Positions 37,162-45,414 of a DNA stretch of 64,000 nucleotides are shown in pieces. The stretch's first letter is position 1. Every line of letters begins with the position of its first letter. A program made the translations under genes and the position numbers. Source of the DNA: Oceanispirochaeta sp. M1 (GTDB taxonomy: Bacteria; Spirochaetota; Spirochaetia; DSM-2461); NCBI RefSeq assembly GCF_003346715.1, contig NZ_QQPQ01000010.1:109904-173903 (forward strand), in the 5' to 3' direction. The notes under the pieces were generated by a model. That model was not told the DNA's origin, did no database searches, and was given only the letters and a program-made list of their open reading frames with translations.

Positions 37162-38541
37162 ATGAGAAGCACCATGCAGGTGGATCTGCTGTGCGCGGAG
37201 ATCGGCAGCACAACGACCGTAGTCAACGCCTTCAGTGGAATTGGAACAGCAAAACCCCGTCTTGCAGGACAGGGTTTTGCTCCCACCTCAGTACTTGAAG
37301 GCGATGTGACCGTCGGTCTTAATGCCTCCATCAGCAACCTGAAAAAGAATCTCGGATGTGAGAATCTCTCATGGAAAAGATTTCTGGCCTCCAGCTCCGC
37401 TGCCGGAGGTCTGCGAATGACCGTTCACGGCCTGGTCTACGATATGACTGTCAGGGCGGCGAAAGAGGCGGCCCTGGGAGCCGGTGCCAATATTCATCAG
37501 ATCACTGCAGGAAGAATGCGGCGAACCGAGCTTAAAAAACTTGTGGATGTACATCCGAATATCATAATGATTGCCGGTGGTGTTGATTATGGAGAACGTG
37601 ATACAGCCCTGGATAATGCTGAGAAAATTGCAGACCTTAAACTGGGAATCCCGGTGATCTATGCCGGCAATATTCAGAACCATGAAGAGATCCGTGAGAT
37701 CTTCAGGGACTCAGGCAGCAGACTCTACATTGTGGATAATGTATATCCTGTGATCGACAGGATGGAAGTACTCCCTGCCCGAAAAGTGATACAGCAGGTT
37801 TTTGAAGAACATATAGTCCATGCTCCCGGTATGGAGAAGATCCGCTCTCTGGTGGATGGTCATGTCATCCCCACCCCCGGAGCCGTTATGGAAGCCACCC
37901 GCTTTTTAAATGAGGAGCTGGGTGACCTGATAACCTTTGATGTGGGAGGAGCAACAACAGACGTTCATTCTGTCACAGAAGGATCTGAAAACATTAGCAG
38001 CATCCAGATCTATCCCGAACCCGATGCCAAACGGACGGTTGAGGGTGACCTGGGAGTTTATATCAACAGAATGAATGTACTGGAGCTCTCCGATCAAAAA
38101 CGACTGAGTCGGATAACTGGAATTGAAGAGGAAAAGCTTGGAGCTGCTGTTACAGCATTAAAAGCCGTTCCTGAAACTGATATAGAGCGTCTGCTGGTCA
38201 GGGAACTGACCTATACGGCATTGAAGACCGGACTCCACAGACATGCCGGTAAATACCGGGACTCCTTCGCCTCAGGAGGAAAGAAGACCGTGGCCATGGG
38301 CCGTGATCTGACTGCTCTGAAATATGCTGTGGGAACAGGTGGTGCCCTCACCAGACTGGGAGTGGGTGCTGAGCTGATAGAAGAGGTCTTTGCCACAGGT
38401 CAGAAATATGATTTACTCCCCCCTGCCCTGCCTAAGATTCTTATAGATTCAAAATACATAATGGCCTCTCTGGGTGTCCTCAGTACAGAATACCCCGAGG
38501 ATGGGGTACACTTATTCAAGCATTATCTGGAGGACCTCTGA
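37162..38541 (+). CDS. MutL-like ASKHA-fold protein, probable aminomutase reactivation factor
   Basis: 459 aa. Two phosphate-binding motifs of the actin/Hsp70 ATPase fold are present: LCAEIGSTTTVVNAF at the N-terminus and ITFDVGGATTDVHSV in the middle. The family is annotated glutamate mutase MutL (not the mismatch-repair protein) and accompanies B12 aminomutases, presumably exchanging damaged cobalamin in OraSE. That role is inferred from position and fold. It starts immediately after the oraE stop, with GAGG in the last oraE codons. Ends one base before the orr ATG. Confidence 0.85.
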   Translation: MRSTMQVDLLCAEIGSTTTVVNAFSGIGTAKPRLAGQGFAPTSVLEGDVTVGLNASISNLKKNLGCENLSWKRFLASSSAAGGLRMTVHGLVYDMTVRAAKEAALGAGANIHQITAGRMRRTELKKLVDVHPNIIMIAGGVDYGERDTALDNAEKIADLKLGIPVIYAGNIQNHEEIREIFRDSGSRLYIVDNVYPVIDRMEVLPARKVIQQVFEEHIVHAPGMEKIRSLVDGHVIPTPGAVMEATRFLNEELGDLITFDVGGATTDVHSVTEGSENISSIQIYPEPDAKRTVEGDLGVYINRMNVLELSDQKRLSRITGIEEEKLGAAVTALKAVPETDIERLLVRELTYTALKTGLHRHAGKYRDSFASGGKKTVAMGRDLTALKYAVGTGGALTRLGVGAELIEEVFATGQKYDLLPPALPKILIDSKYIMASLGVLSTEYPEDGVHLFKHYLEDL

Positions 38542-38542
38542 T

Positions 38543-40348
38543 ATGGCCGGCCCGGAAATTATAGTTGATATAAACAAGATACGTGAAAACACCAGAACTC
38601 TGGTTGATTTCTGCAGCAGCAAAGGCATTAGGGTCACCGGAGTTACCAAGGTGACCTGCGGTATGCCCCTGGTTGCCCGGGCTATGCTTGAGGGTGGTGT
38701 TGTAAGCATCGGGGAATCCCGAATTGAAAACATTCAGCGCCTCAGATCCAGCGGAATAAATGCACCAGTAATGATGTTGAGAATTCCTCCTCTTTCAGGT
38801 GTTGATGAAATCGTAACATCCGTAGATATAAGCCTCAACTCGGAGCTCTCTGTGATCTGTTCTCTCTCTGAAGCGGCGGTACGCAAAGGAAAGATTCATA
38901 AAATAATTCTGATGGTGGATCTGGGAGATCTGAGAGAGGGGATATGGCCCTCGGATCTGATGGAGATCTGCCGTGAAGTTGTAAAACTGAGGGGTGTAAA
39001 GATTGCAGGAATCGGAACCAATCTGACCTGCTTCGGCGGGGTCCTCCCCTCCCGGAAAAATATGACCCAGCTTGTAACTTATGCTCAGCAGATTGAAGAG
39101 AGATTCGGTCTGGAGATGGAGATTATTTCCGGTGGTAACTCTTCATCCCTCCCTCTGCTTATGGAAGGGGGAATGCCTGCCAGAATCAATCATCTGAGAT
39201 TAGGTGAATCCATTGCTCTTGGAAGAGAAACTGTCAAAGGGACTCTCTGGCCGGGATGCCATGCAGATGCCTTTCAGCTCTCTGCAGAGCTGATTGAACT
39301 TAAGAAAAAACCCTCTGTTCCCATCGGAGAAACTGGAATGGATGCCTTCGGCAAGACACCTGTATTCTCTGACAAGGGCGATATATTGAGGGGCATACTC
39401 TCTGTGGGTAGAGAAGATGTAGTGATTGACAATCTGATTCCCGTAGACAGCGGGATCTCTGTCCTGGGAGCATCCAGTGATCATCTTCTGATTGATGTAA
39501 CAGGGTCTTCTTCCGACCTCAGTCTGGGAGACAAAGTCAATTTCAACCTGAATTATGGAGCCCTTCTGGCGGCCATGACTTCCGGGTATGTAAAAAAAAC
39601 ACCTATCACAGGAGAAGAGGGAATCATGAAATCCAAAAATGCGGTTTTAATGGGGAACTCTCCCACCTTCACAGAAGAGATTCTGTTAAATCATCTTACA
39701 GAGATGGGATTTGAATATGAAATCAGTACAAAAGAGATTACAGAAGGTCTTATCGCAGCAGAGATCAGGGAGAAGAAGATTCCTCTCATCGGCGGAGAAC
39801 AAAACTGCAGCGTTGCAGCACTGAGAGGCATGGCGAAAGCACTTGATCAGGCCGGGCTTATCATATTTTCCCCTAACGCTTCACTCCTGACAGAGGGAGA
39901 TGAGAGTCACTCATTTCTGGCAGAGATACTGGGATTAAAGAACAACGGAATCAATCTCAGTTCGAAAATATCTCCAGAGAGCATTGTGATCATAGGACTG
40001 CGAGATGCAGAGCGCAGTGAAGTTGAACTTATCAGGGAACATGATATTCAGGTATATACCATGGAGGATATTGATCTTCTGGGGATGAGAGAGGTCATGA
40101 TCAATGCCCTGAGAAAGGTTACAACGGGAACAGAGGGATTCTATGCCCGTCTCAGCACTGATGTAATCAAGGCCGAAGGAGAGGGACTGACTTTCAGGGA
40201 AGCCCACCTGGCCATGGAGATGATTGCCGATTCAGCAAATATGAAGGCCTTTGACATCTCCGGAACTCCCGACAGGAGCTGGATCGATGACAAAGGCCTG
40301 TGCAATCTAGTTGGATCTGCCTTTGGAAAAAGGATTTTAAAGCTCTAG
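38543..40348 (+). CDS. orr: Ornithine racemase fused to a degenerate arginase-like domain
   Basis: 601 aa from the ATG at 38543 (GGAGG lies 11 bases upstream; the earlier in-frame ATG at 38474 is inside the mutL-like gene). Residues 1-~355 are the PLP racemase: alanine-racemase-like barrel with lysine 36 in TGVTKVTCG, and GRETVKGTLWPGCHADAFQL typical of ornithine racemase. It makes D-ornithine for OraSE. Residues ~360-601 follow the arginase/ureohydrolase pattern (IPLIGGEQN, IIFSPNAS, SIVIIGLRDAERSE, GLTFREAHLAMEMIADS). However, the metal motifs GGDHS, DAHAD and SxDxD read GGEQN, SPNAS and LSTDV. Normal ornithine racemase is ~355 aa. The 3' end lies in a repeated 80-bp block. Confidence 0.88.
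   Translation: MAGPEIIVDINKIRENTRTLVDFCSSKGIRVTGVTKVTCGMPLVARAMLEGGVVSIGESRIENIQRLRSSGINAPVMMLRIPPLSGVDEIVTSVDISLNSELSVICSLSEAAVRKGKIHKIILMVDLGDLREGIWPSDLMEICREVVKLRGVKIAGIGTNLTCFGGVLPSRKNMTQLVTYAQQIEERFGLEMEIISGGNSSSLPLLMEGGMPARINHLRLGESIALGRETVKGTLWPGCHADAFQLSAELIELKKKPSVPIGETGMDAFGKTPVFSDKGDILRGILSVGREDVVIDNLIPVDSGISVLGASSDHLLIDVTGSSSDLSLGDKVNFNLNYGALLAAMTSGYVKKTPITGEEGIMKSKNAVLMGNSPTFTEEILLNHLTEMGFEYEISTKEITEGLIAAEIREKKIPLIGGEQNCSVAALRGMAKALDQAGLIIFSPNASLLTEGDESHSFLAEILGLKNNGINLSSKISPESIVIIGLRDAERSEVELIREHDIQVYTMEDIDLLGMREVMINALRKVTTGTEGFYARLSTDVIKAEGEGLTFREAHLAMEMIADSANMKAFDISGTPDRSWIDDKGLCNLVGSAFGKRILKL
40223..40302 (+). repeat. 80-bp repeat, copy 1 (inside the 3' end of orr)
   Basis: Matches 42207-42286 at a constant offset of 1984 with 6 mismatches and no gap (92.5%). 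Contains a long imperfect hairpin: AGGCCTTTGACATC (40245-40258) and GATGACAAAGGCCT (40286-40299) pair at 13 of 14 positions. Here it encodes the orr residues KAFDISGTPDRSWIDDKGL. Confidence 0.92.
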
Positions 40349-40356
40349 TTACAGAT

Positions 40357-42183
40357 ATGCAAAATAATCAGATAAAATGGCGGAGAATCAAAGAACGGAT
40401 GGAAACTCCCTGGGCAAACAAAATAGATATTAATAATCCCCTGGGAGAATACCCGAGACCGCAGTTCGTACGCCCGGACTGGCTATCTCTCAATGGAATA
40501 TGGGATTATGTCGTAAAAGAAGACGGAAATGACGATCTTGAAGATTACGACGGTGAGATTCTAGTTCCTTTTGCCATTGAAACAGCTGCTTCTGGTGTTG
40601 GCAAACCCCTTCACCCCAATGAAACACTCCGATATAGAAAAAAGTTTGAAATACCTGAAAACTGGAAAGAAAAGAGAATAAAGCTCAATTTTGAAGCTGT
40701 GGACTGGCACTGCATCTGCCGAATCAACGGTATAGAGGCTGGTGTGCATAAAGGTGGTTACATCCCTTTCTTCTTTGATATCAGTGACTTAATCGTAGAT
40801 GGTGTTAATGAAATGACTCTCGATGTGAAAGATCCTACTGACAGCGGCCACCAGCAAAAAGGCAAGCAAACTCTCAAACCCAAGGGCTGTTTCTATAAAG
40901 CCACTAGTGGAATATGGCAGTCTGTATGGCTAGAACCGGTTCCAGAAGAGAACCACATCCTCAAGATGAAACTAACTCCGCAGGTGGACTCTTCATCTCT
41001 AACTGCGAATATTACGACTGTGACAAAATCTTCTGTGAGATTGACAATCATTTCAGAGGGTAAAAAAATATCCCAGCTCATAGCTGAAAGCGGGAAAGAT
41101 CTGGTATTGCCAATATCTGATCCCCGATTATGGTCTCCCGTGGATCCTTATCTCTATGATCTGAAAGTAGAACTCATCAGTTCTGAGAATGTGATAGATA
41201 GTGTAGAAAGCTATTTCGCCTTGCGCAAAATATCTACAGCTCCCGGCTATAAGGGGCGTCATTTTATCTATCTCAACGACACAGCCATTTTTCTCCATGG
41301 TCCCCTGGATCAGGGATATTGGCCTGAAAGCGGGATGACAGCACCCTCTGAGGAAGCGATAATATTCGATCTGGAGAAGACGAAAGCACTGGGTTTCAAC
41401 ATGGTAAGAAAGCACATCAAAATTGAATCGAGACGCTGGTATTACCATGCCGACAGATTAGGCCTTGCTGTGATTCAGGATATGGTATCCGGTGGGAACA
41501 ACTATGTGAGTCCCCTGGGAGATGCTCTCCGCTACACAGTGGGAAAACATTATAGAGATACTTCGAAACAATATAAAAAATCCGTTGGAAGGTCTTCCCC
41601 TGACAACAGAGCTGGATTCGAAGAAGAACTGACAGAGATGATTGAGCATCTCTATAATACCCCTTCCCTGCTGATATGGTGCCCCTTCAATGAAGCCTGG
41701 GGCCAGTATGATGCTCTGCGAATAAGCGATATGGTCGGAGAAAAGGACCCTTCCCGTCTCATTGACCATGCATCAGGCTGGTATGACCAGGGTAGGAGTG
41801 ATTTTGAATCTCAGCACTCTTACTCGGCAAAGCTTCCCGGACCAGGAAAAAATGATGACAGAGTCTACCTGTTGTCAGAATACGGTGGAATCAATCTGAA
41901 TATTCCAGGGCATTTGTGGGATGAAAATAAAAAGTTCGGTTATAGATCTTTTAAAAGTAAAAAATCTCTTGAGCAAGCCTATGTGAAACTGATGAGACAA
42001 AGCCTTAATCCGTTGATAGAAAAGGGACTTGGAGGGGCAGTTTATACACAAATAAGCGATGTGGAAATTGAATCTAATGGTTTTTATACTTACGACAGAA
42101 GAGTTTTAAAAATAGATGAAGCAGTGGTTTATGAAAGCAATAAAGAAATCTACGAAGCCTTTAGATCCCTAAACAAAAAGTAA
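40357..42183 (+). CDS. Glycoside hydrolase family 2 (beta-galactosidase/glucuronidase-like)
   Basis: 608 aa, cytoplasmic (no signal). N-terminal jelly-roll sugar-binding domain (PRPQFVRPDWLSLNGIWDYVV, LNFEAVDWHCICRINGIEAGVHKGGYIPFFFDI), immunoglobulin-like middle, and a TIM barrel with both catalytic glutamates: acid/base in WCPFNEAWGQ and nucleophile in LLSEYGGINL. Smaller than LacZ; the sugar is not predictable. I start at 40357, nine bases after the orr stop, although the ribosome site is weak; an ATG at 40399 is possible. It has no logical link to ornithine use, looks AT-richer than the ora genes and is bracketed by the 80-bp repeats, so it appears inserted. Confidence 0.88.
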   Translation: MQNNQIKWRRIKERMETPWANKIDINNPLGEYPRPQFVRPDWLSLNGIWDYVVKEDGNDDLEDYDGEILVPFAIETAASGVGKPLHPNETLRYRKKFEIPENWKEKRIKLNFEAVDWHCICRINGIEAGVHKGGYIPFFFDISDLIVDGVNEMTLDVKDPTDSGHQQKGKQTLKPKGCFYKATSGIWQSVWLEPVPEENHILKMKLTPQVDSSSLTANITTVTKSSVRLTIISEGKKISQLIAESGKDLVLPISDPRLWSPVDPYLYDLKVELISSENVIDSVESYFALRKISTAPGYKGRHFIYLNDTAIFLHGPLDQGYWPESGMTAPSEEAIIFDLEKTKALGFNMVRKHIKIESRRWYYHADRLGLAVIQDMVSGGNNYVSPLGDALRYTVGKHYRDTSKQYKKSVGRSSPDNRAGFEEELTEMIEHLYNTPSLLIWCPFNEAWGQYDALRISDMVGEKDPSRLIDHASGWYDQGRSDFESQHSYSAKLPGPGKNDDRVYLLSEYGGINLNIPGHLWDENKKFGYRSFKSKKSLEQAYVKLMRQSLNPLIEKGLGGAVYTQISDVEIESNGFYTYDRRVLKIDEAVVYESNKEIYEAFRSLNKK

Positions 42184-42193
42184 GTAAATAAAC

Positions 42194-42213
42194 CGGCAAT
42201 AAGCTCATTGCCG
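42194..42213. repeat. Short hairpin CGGCAAT-N6-ATTGCCG at the boundary of repeat copy 2
   Basis: Perfect 7-bp arms (42194-42200, 42207-42213). The right arm is exactly the first 7 bases of the 80-bp repeat. No T-run follows on the plus strand. On the minus strand GTTTATTTA follows, so it may be a secondary terminator. Confidence 0.5.
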
Positions 42214-42286
42214 ATTCAGAAAAAATAAAGGCCTTCGACATCTCCGGAACTCCCGCCAGGAGCTGGATCGATGACAAAGGCCTCTG
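42207..42286 (-). terminator. 80-bp repeat, copy 2, acting as terminator of the dha operon
   Basis: Second copy of the orr 3'-end sequence, directly after the minus-strand gene ending at 42299. On the minus strand the long hairpin (arms 42283-42270 and 42242-42229) is followed by TTTATTTTTT. Three of the six differences from copy 1 are changes to A that create this T-tract, turning the sequence into an intrinsic terminator. Confidence 0.8.
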
Positions 42287-42298
42287 AAAAATGGATTA

Positions 42299-42769
42299 TT
42301 AAACTGTCAGTCCGATGGACTCACAATCTATCTTCTCCAGATCACAATCAGGTGTTGACTGATTCAGAAGGATAAAAACATTTGTAGTGTCACTACAGGA
42401 GATGGGGGCAAAGTGCCAGACATTCCTTGAAACTGAAAAGGCTGTTCCAACTTCTACTTCCAAGGCTCTTAGAGTGCTCAGATCAGCTGTCTTTTCTCCA
42501 CTTCCGAGAACAAGTACAATATTTTTATCAGAGGGGATGATCAGCTCGCTGCTGCTTAAATGCCGTTCAAGCCAACTGATTTCCACAGTGGTATCCATAT
42601 GGGTTTCTACAAGAGAAAATCCGATATTTTCATTGAATTCAATCTCAGCTAGATTCTTAAAGAAGGAAAAATCATCACCCTTATAGGCTGCATCTTTTTC
42701 TTTGATACTTAATAAAGTGCCGAACTCTTTCGAATTTTCTGCTGTCATTTTTTCAATTTGGAGCTTCAT
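42299..42769 (-). CDS. Cupin-like protein resembling ureidoglycolate lyase / DUF4867 family
   Basis: 156 aa. The central part (ISWLERHLSSSELIIPSDKNIVLVLGSG ... EVEVGTAFSVSRNVWHFAPIS) follows the ureidoglycolate-lyase (AllA) cupin pattern, WLERH then NVWH. Proteins of this kind also occur in sugar operons without purine genes. No allantoin genes are near, so a role in the ketose pathway (isomerase, lyase or sensor) is more likely than ureidoglycolate cleavage. The start overlaps the dhaL stop (ATGA). Last gene of the operon, followed by the terminator at 42207-42286. Confidence 0.6.
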   Translation of the reverse strand: MKLQIEKMTAENSKEFGTLLSIKEKDAAYKGDDFSFFKNLAEIEFNENIGFSLVETHMDTTVEISWLERHLSSSELIIPSDKNIVLVLGSGEKTADLSTLRALEVEVGTAFSVSRNVWHFAPISCSDTTNVFILLNQSTPDCDLEKIDCESIGLTV

Positions 42770-43398
42770 GCTGTGGCTCCGAAATATTCAGATATAGTTT
42801 CAATCAGAAGATAGGCAACAGTTGCTCCGGCATCCACATGTCCCTTGGATTTCTCTCCGAAACAGGCAGCTTTTCCGTGCTGAGCTTCCATATCCTTTGT
42901 CTTTTCAAGACAGGATGCGGCATAGGAAGTGAGATCTTCAAAGAGTGTTTTTTCGCTGTCGTAGTTCTTATCCAGAAGATAGTCCGCAACAGGGGATAAA
43001 ACATCAAAGATTGTTTTTTCACCGACCTTGGTCTTTCCTCTCTTCACGATGCCTGATTTCATTCCACCGAAGAACAGGGACCAGTCAGAAATCTCTATAG
43101 ATTCCTTTTCTTTCAGGACTTTCCCGGCATCCATAAATGCCGATGCCATAAGTGTCCCCATGGTTGAAGGGGCCGCCTTTGCCATAGTCATTCCAGATTT
43201 CATTATAAGTTTGCCTAATGATGTCTCTGTGCTGTCTTCAGCCTCATCAGCTGCAGCGGCAAATATTTTTGACATGGTGATACCTAGATCACCATCTCCC
43301 ATTATCGAATCCATTTCGATCAGATATTCTTTCTTTTCTGCAAAGCGTTCTTTGAGAACCTTCAGGATTCCCTTAAATTCATCTATTCCAATAGCCAT
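42766..43398 (-). CDS. dhaL: Dihydroxyacetone-type kinase, ATP-binding subunit DhaL
   Basis: 210 aa, normal length. DhaL holds the nucleotide and phosphorylates the ketose bound to DhaK. The magnesium-ADP motif is SIMGDGDLGITM near residue 30; the APSTMGTLMASAF and KGHVDAGATVAYLL segments are also standard. No DhaM or other PTS phosphoryl donor is encoded here, so the pair probably uses ATP directly. AAGGAAGG precedes the ATG, 9 bases after the dhaK stop. Confidence 0.93.
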   Translation of the reverse strand: MAIGIDEFKGILKVLKERFAEKKEYLIEMDSIMGDGDLGITMSKIFAAAADEAEDSTETSLGKLIMKSGMTMAKAAPSTMGTLMASAFMDAGKVLKEKESIEISDWSLFFGGMKSGIVKRGKTKVGEKTIFDVLSPVADYLLDKNYDSEKTLFEDLTSYAASCLEKTKDMEAQHGKAACFGEKSKGHVDAGATVAYLLIETISEYFGATA

Positions 43399-43407
43399 AT
43401 GCCTTCC

Positions 43408-44412
43408 TTAAAGCTCTTTCTGACAGTAAAACGGAGTATAACAGGGTTTCTTGATCAACTTTTTAAGCTCATCATCCAGTTTTAGAAGAGAGATAGATCC
43501 ACCGGCCATTTCCATAGAAGTAGCAATTTCACCGATAAAAGCATGAAAGACCTTAATCCCTTTCATTTCCAGAATCTCCGCAGTTTCTTTATACATGATA
43601 TAAAGCTCTTCTTTGGGTGTAGAACCAAGACCGTTAAGCAGTACACAGACCTCATCCCCTTTATTGTAGGGAAGATCTTCAATGATTTTTTCCATCAGAA
43701 TCTGTACAAGTTCTTTAGCTGTCAGAAGCTTGGTTCTATTGATTCCCGGCTCTCCATGGATACCCATACCAATTTCCATTTCATCATCAGCCAGTGTAAA
43801 TGAAGGCTTACCAACCTCGGGAATGATACAGGGAGACAGGGCAAATCCCATTGTTCTGACATTGGCGGCTGCCTTTTCTCCAATTCTCTTCACTTCATCC
43901 AGGGATGCCAACTCATCGGCCTTGGCTCCTGCACATTTATATACAAAGAAAATGCCGGCAACACCACGTCGTTTATGCTCTTCTCCTTTTTTGGAGGAGG
44001 CAACATCTTCACCGCAGACAAGATGCTCGGTTCTGATATCATCCATTTCGGCCATCTCAGTAGCCATTTCGAAGTTCATTATATCGCCCGAATAATTTCC
44101 GTAGAGATAGAGAACACCCTGACCCTGTTCAACAGCCTTGGTCACATTCAGGATCTGTTCAGAACTGGGAGACTGAAATACATCACCAACAGCACAGCCG
44201 TCAAGCAGGCCGTCACCAACATATCCGAGAAAGAGAGGAAGGTGACCCGAGCCTCCACCGGTTACAATACCGACCTTTCCTTTTACCAGATCCTTTTTTA
44301 TGAGACAGTGAAGATCATCCTCCACAAATGTCAGATCCTGAGGATGTGCAGCGTAGATGCCTTTTAGAGTATCCAGGGCAAATTCTTTTGGATTATTGAG
44401 TATTTTTTTCAT
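43408..44412 (-). CDS. dhaK: Dihydroxyacetone-type kinase, substrate-binding subunit DhaK
   Basis: 334 aa. Binds the substrate as a hemiaminal through a histidine, here in EIGMGIHGEPGINR near residue 220. The N-terminal VTGGGSGHLPLFLGYVGDGLLDGCAVGDVFQSPS loop is characteristic. Substrate may be dihydroxyacetone or a longer ketose such as erythrulose. The dedicated RbsABC-type importer argues for an external sugar or sugar alcohol rather than internally made dihydroxyacetone. Its start overlaps the end of the permease gene by 20 bases; AAGGAG lies 6 bases before the ATG. Confidence 0.93.
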   Translation of the reverse strand: MKKILNNPKEFALDTLKGIYAAHPQDLTFVEDDLHCLIKKDLVKGKVGIVTGGGSGHLPLFLGYVGDGLLDGCAVGDVFQSPSSEQILNVTKAVEQGQGVLYLYGNYSGDIMNFEMATEMAEMDDIRTEHLVCGEDVASSKKGEEHKRRGVAGIFFVYKCAGAKADELASLDEVKRIGEKAAANVRTMGFALSPCIIPEVGKPSFTLADDEMEIGMGIHGEPGINRTKLLTAKELVQILMEKIIEDLPYNKGDEVCVLLNGLGSTPKEELYIMYKETAEILEMKGIKVFHAFIGEIATSMEMAGGSISLLKLDDELKKLIKKPCYTPFYCQKEL

Positions 44413-45406
44413 GAGAAGACTCCTTATATTTTTTTAATATTTTCATGGGACTGAAAGTTTCTTTTTCAACGAAATAATAGTAGATCATTACCAGGATCAA
44501 AAAGAGTCCTGTAAAAAAGACACCGAAGAAATTGCTGAAACGTAAAAGGCCGAACCCGGAGTTGAGAAATTGCAGGGTGAATACTGCCAGCAGAACTCCT
44601 GAAGTTTTCCCGATTCCACCAGCCCAGCTTACCCCGCCAAGAAGGCAGATCAAAATAGCCTGTAGAGTATAGGAGCCACCATAATCAGCCTTGGCACTGT
44701 TTGTTTTACTGGTCATTATTATGCCGGCAATGGCACCCAGAATACCAATCAGGATAAAAACCTTCAGGATGACCGCTTTCGTATTAATAGTTGAGTAAAA
44801 GGATGCTTTACTGTTTTCTCCCACATAATAAAGATTCTGTCCAAAGATAGTCTTTCTCAGAATAAAAGAGACTACAATTCCGATGAGAATAAAGATGATA
44901 AAAATATTCGGAATAAGACCGAAAATACTCCCATTGGAAAATTCAGTCAGAGAGGGGGAGAAATTGACAATGGCATAGCCCTTTGAGAAAACAACCCCGA
45001 TACCGCGAAACAGCTGATAGGTTCCCAGTGTCGCGACTATGGGATGGATTCCCACATAGGCGACGAGGAATCCATTTGTGAAACCGCATGCGGCACCAAC
45101 CAGGATTCCCGCCAAGATCCCCAATACCATACCCATTGGTGATCCGTCGTGGGAAAGCATAATCCCTGCAGAGACCAGACCGCTCACATTGGCAATTGAT
45201 ACAAGGGAGAGGTCAATCCCCCCGACAATCATGGCCAGCATGATTCCCAGAGAGAGGATTCCTAACTCAGGAATCATACTAAGCATAGAATTCCAGTTTC
45301 TAAGGGAAAAGAAATTCATATTTGTAAGAACACCCATTACAAGCATAACCATAAAACTGATTATGAAGAGTCTGAGTATTTTTCTATCTTCTATTGATTT
45401 ATTCAT
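44393..45406 (-). CDS. Ribose-type ABC transporter permease (second)
   Basis: 337 aa, RbsC/AraH family, with eight to ten membrane helices. The family motif GMMLAMIVGGIDLSLVSIANVSGL appears here as LGIMLAMIVGGIDLSLVSI, and GFTNGFLVAYVGIHPIVATLGTYQLFRG is intact. Forms a heterodimer with the permease encoded just upstream; two different permeases are usual for AI-2, rhamnose and tetritol-type systems and less so for ribose. The C-terminal tail (KKYKESSHEKNTQ) overlaps the dhaK start, linking transport to phosphorylation. Confidence 0.9.
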   Translation of the reverse strand: MNKSIEDRKILRLFIISFMVMLVMGVLTNMNFFSLRNWNSMLSMIPELGILSLGIMLAMIVGGIDLSLVSIANVSGLVSAGIMLSHDGSPMGMVLGILAGILVGAACGFTNGFLVAYVGIHPIVATLGTYQLFRGIGVVFSKGYAIVNFSPSLTEFSNGSIFGLIPNIFIIFILIGIVVSFILRKTIFGQNLYYVGENSKASFYSTINTKAVILKVFILIGILGAIAGIIMTSKTNSAKADYGGSYTLQAILICLLGGVSWAGGIGKTSGVLLAVFTLQFLNSGFGLLRFSNFFGVFFTGLFLILVMIYYYFVEKETFSPMKILKKYKESSHEKNTQ

Positions 45407-45414
45407 AATAGCTC

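Noticed and set aside
40300..40356. Longer GH2 protein starting inside orr at 40300
   Set aside because: The extra 19 residues are orr coding sequence in another frame, with no ribosome site and no similarity to GH2 N-termini.
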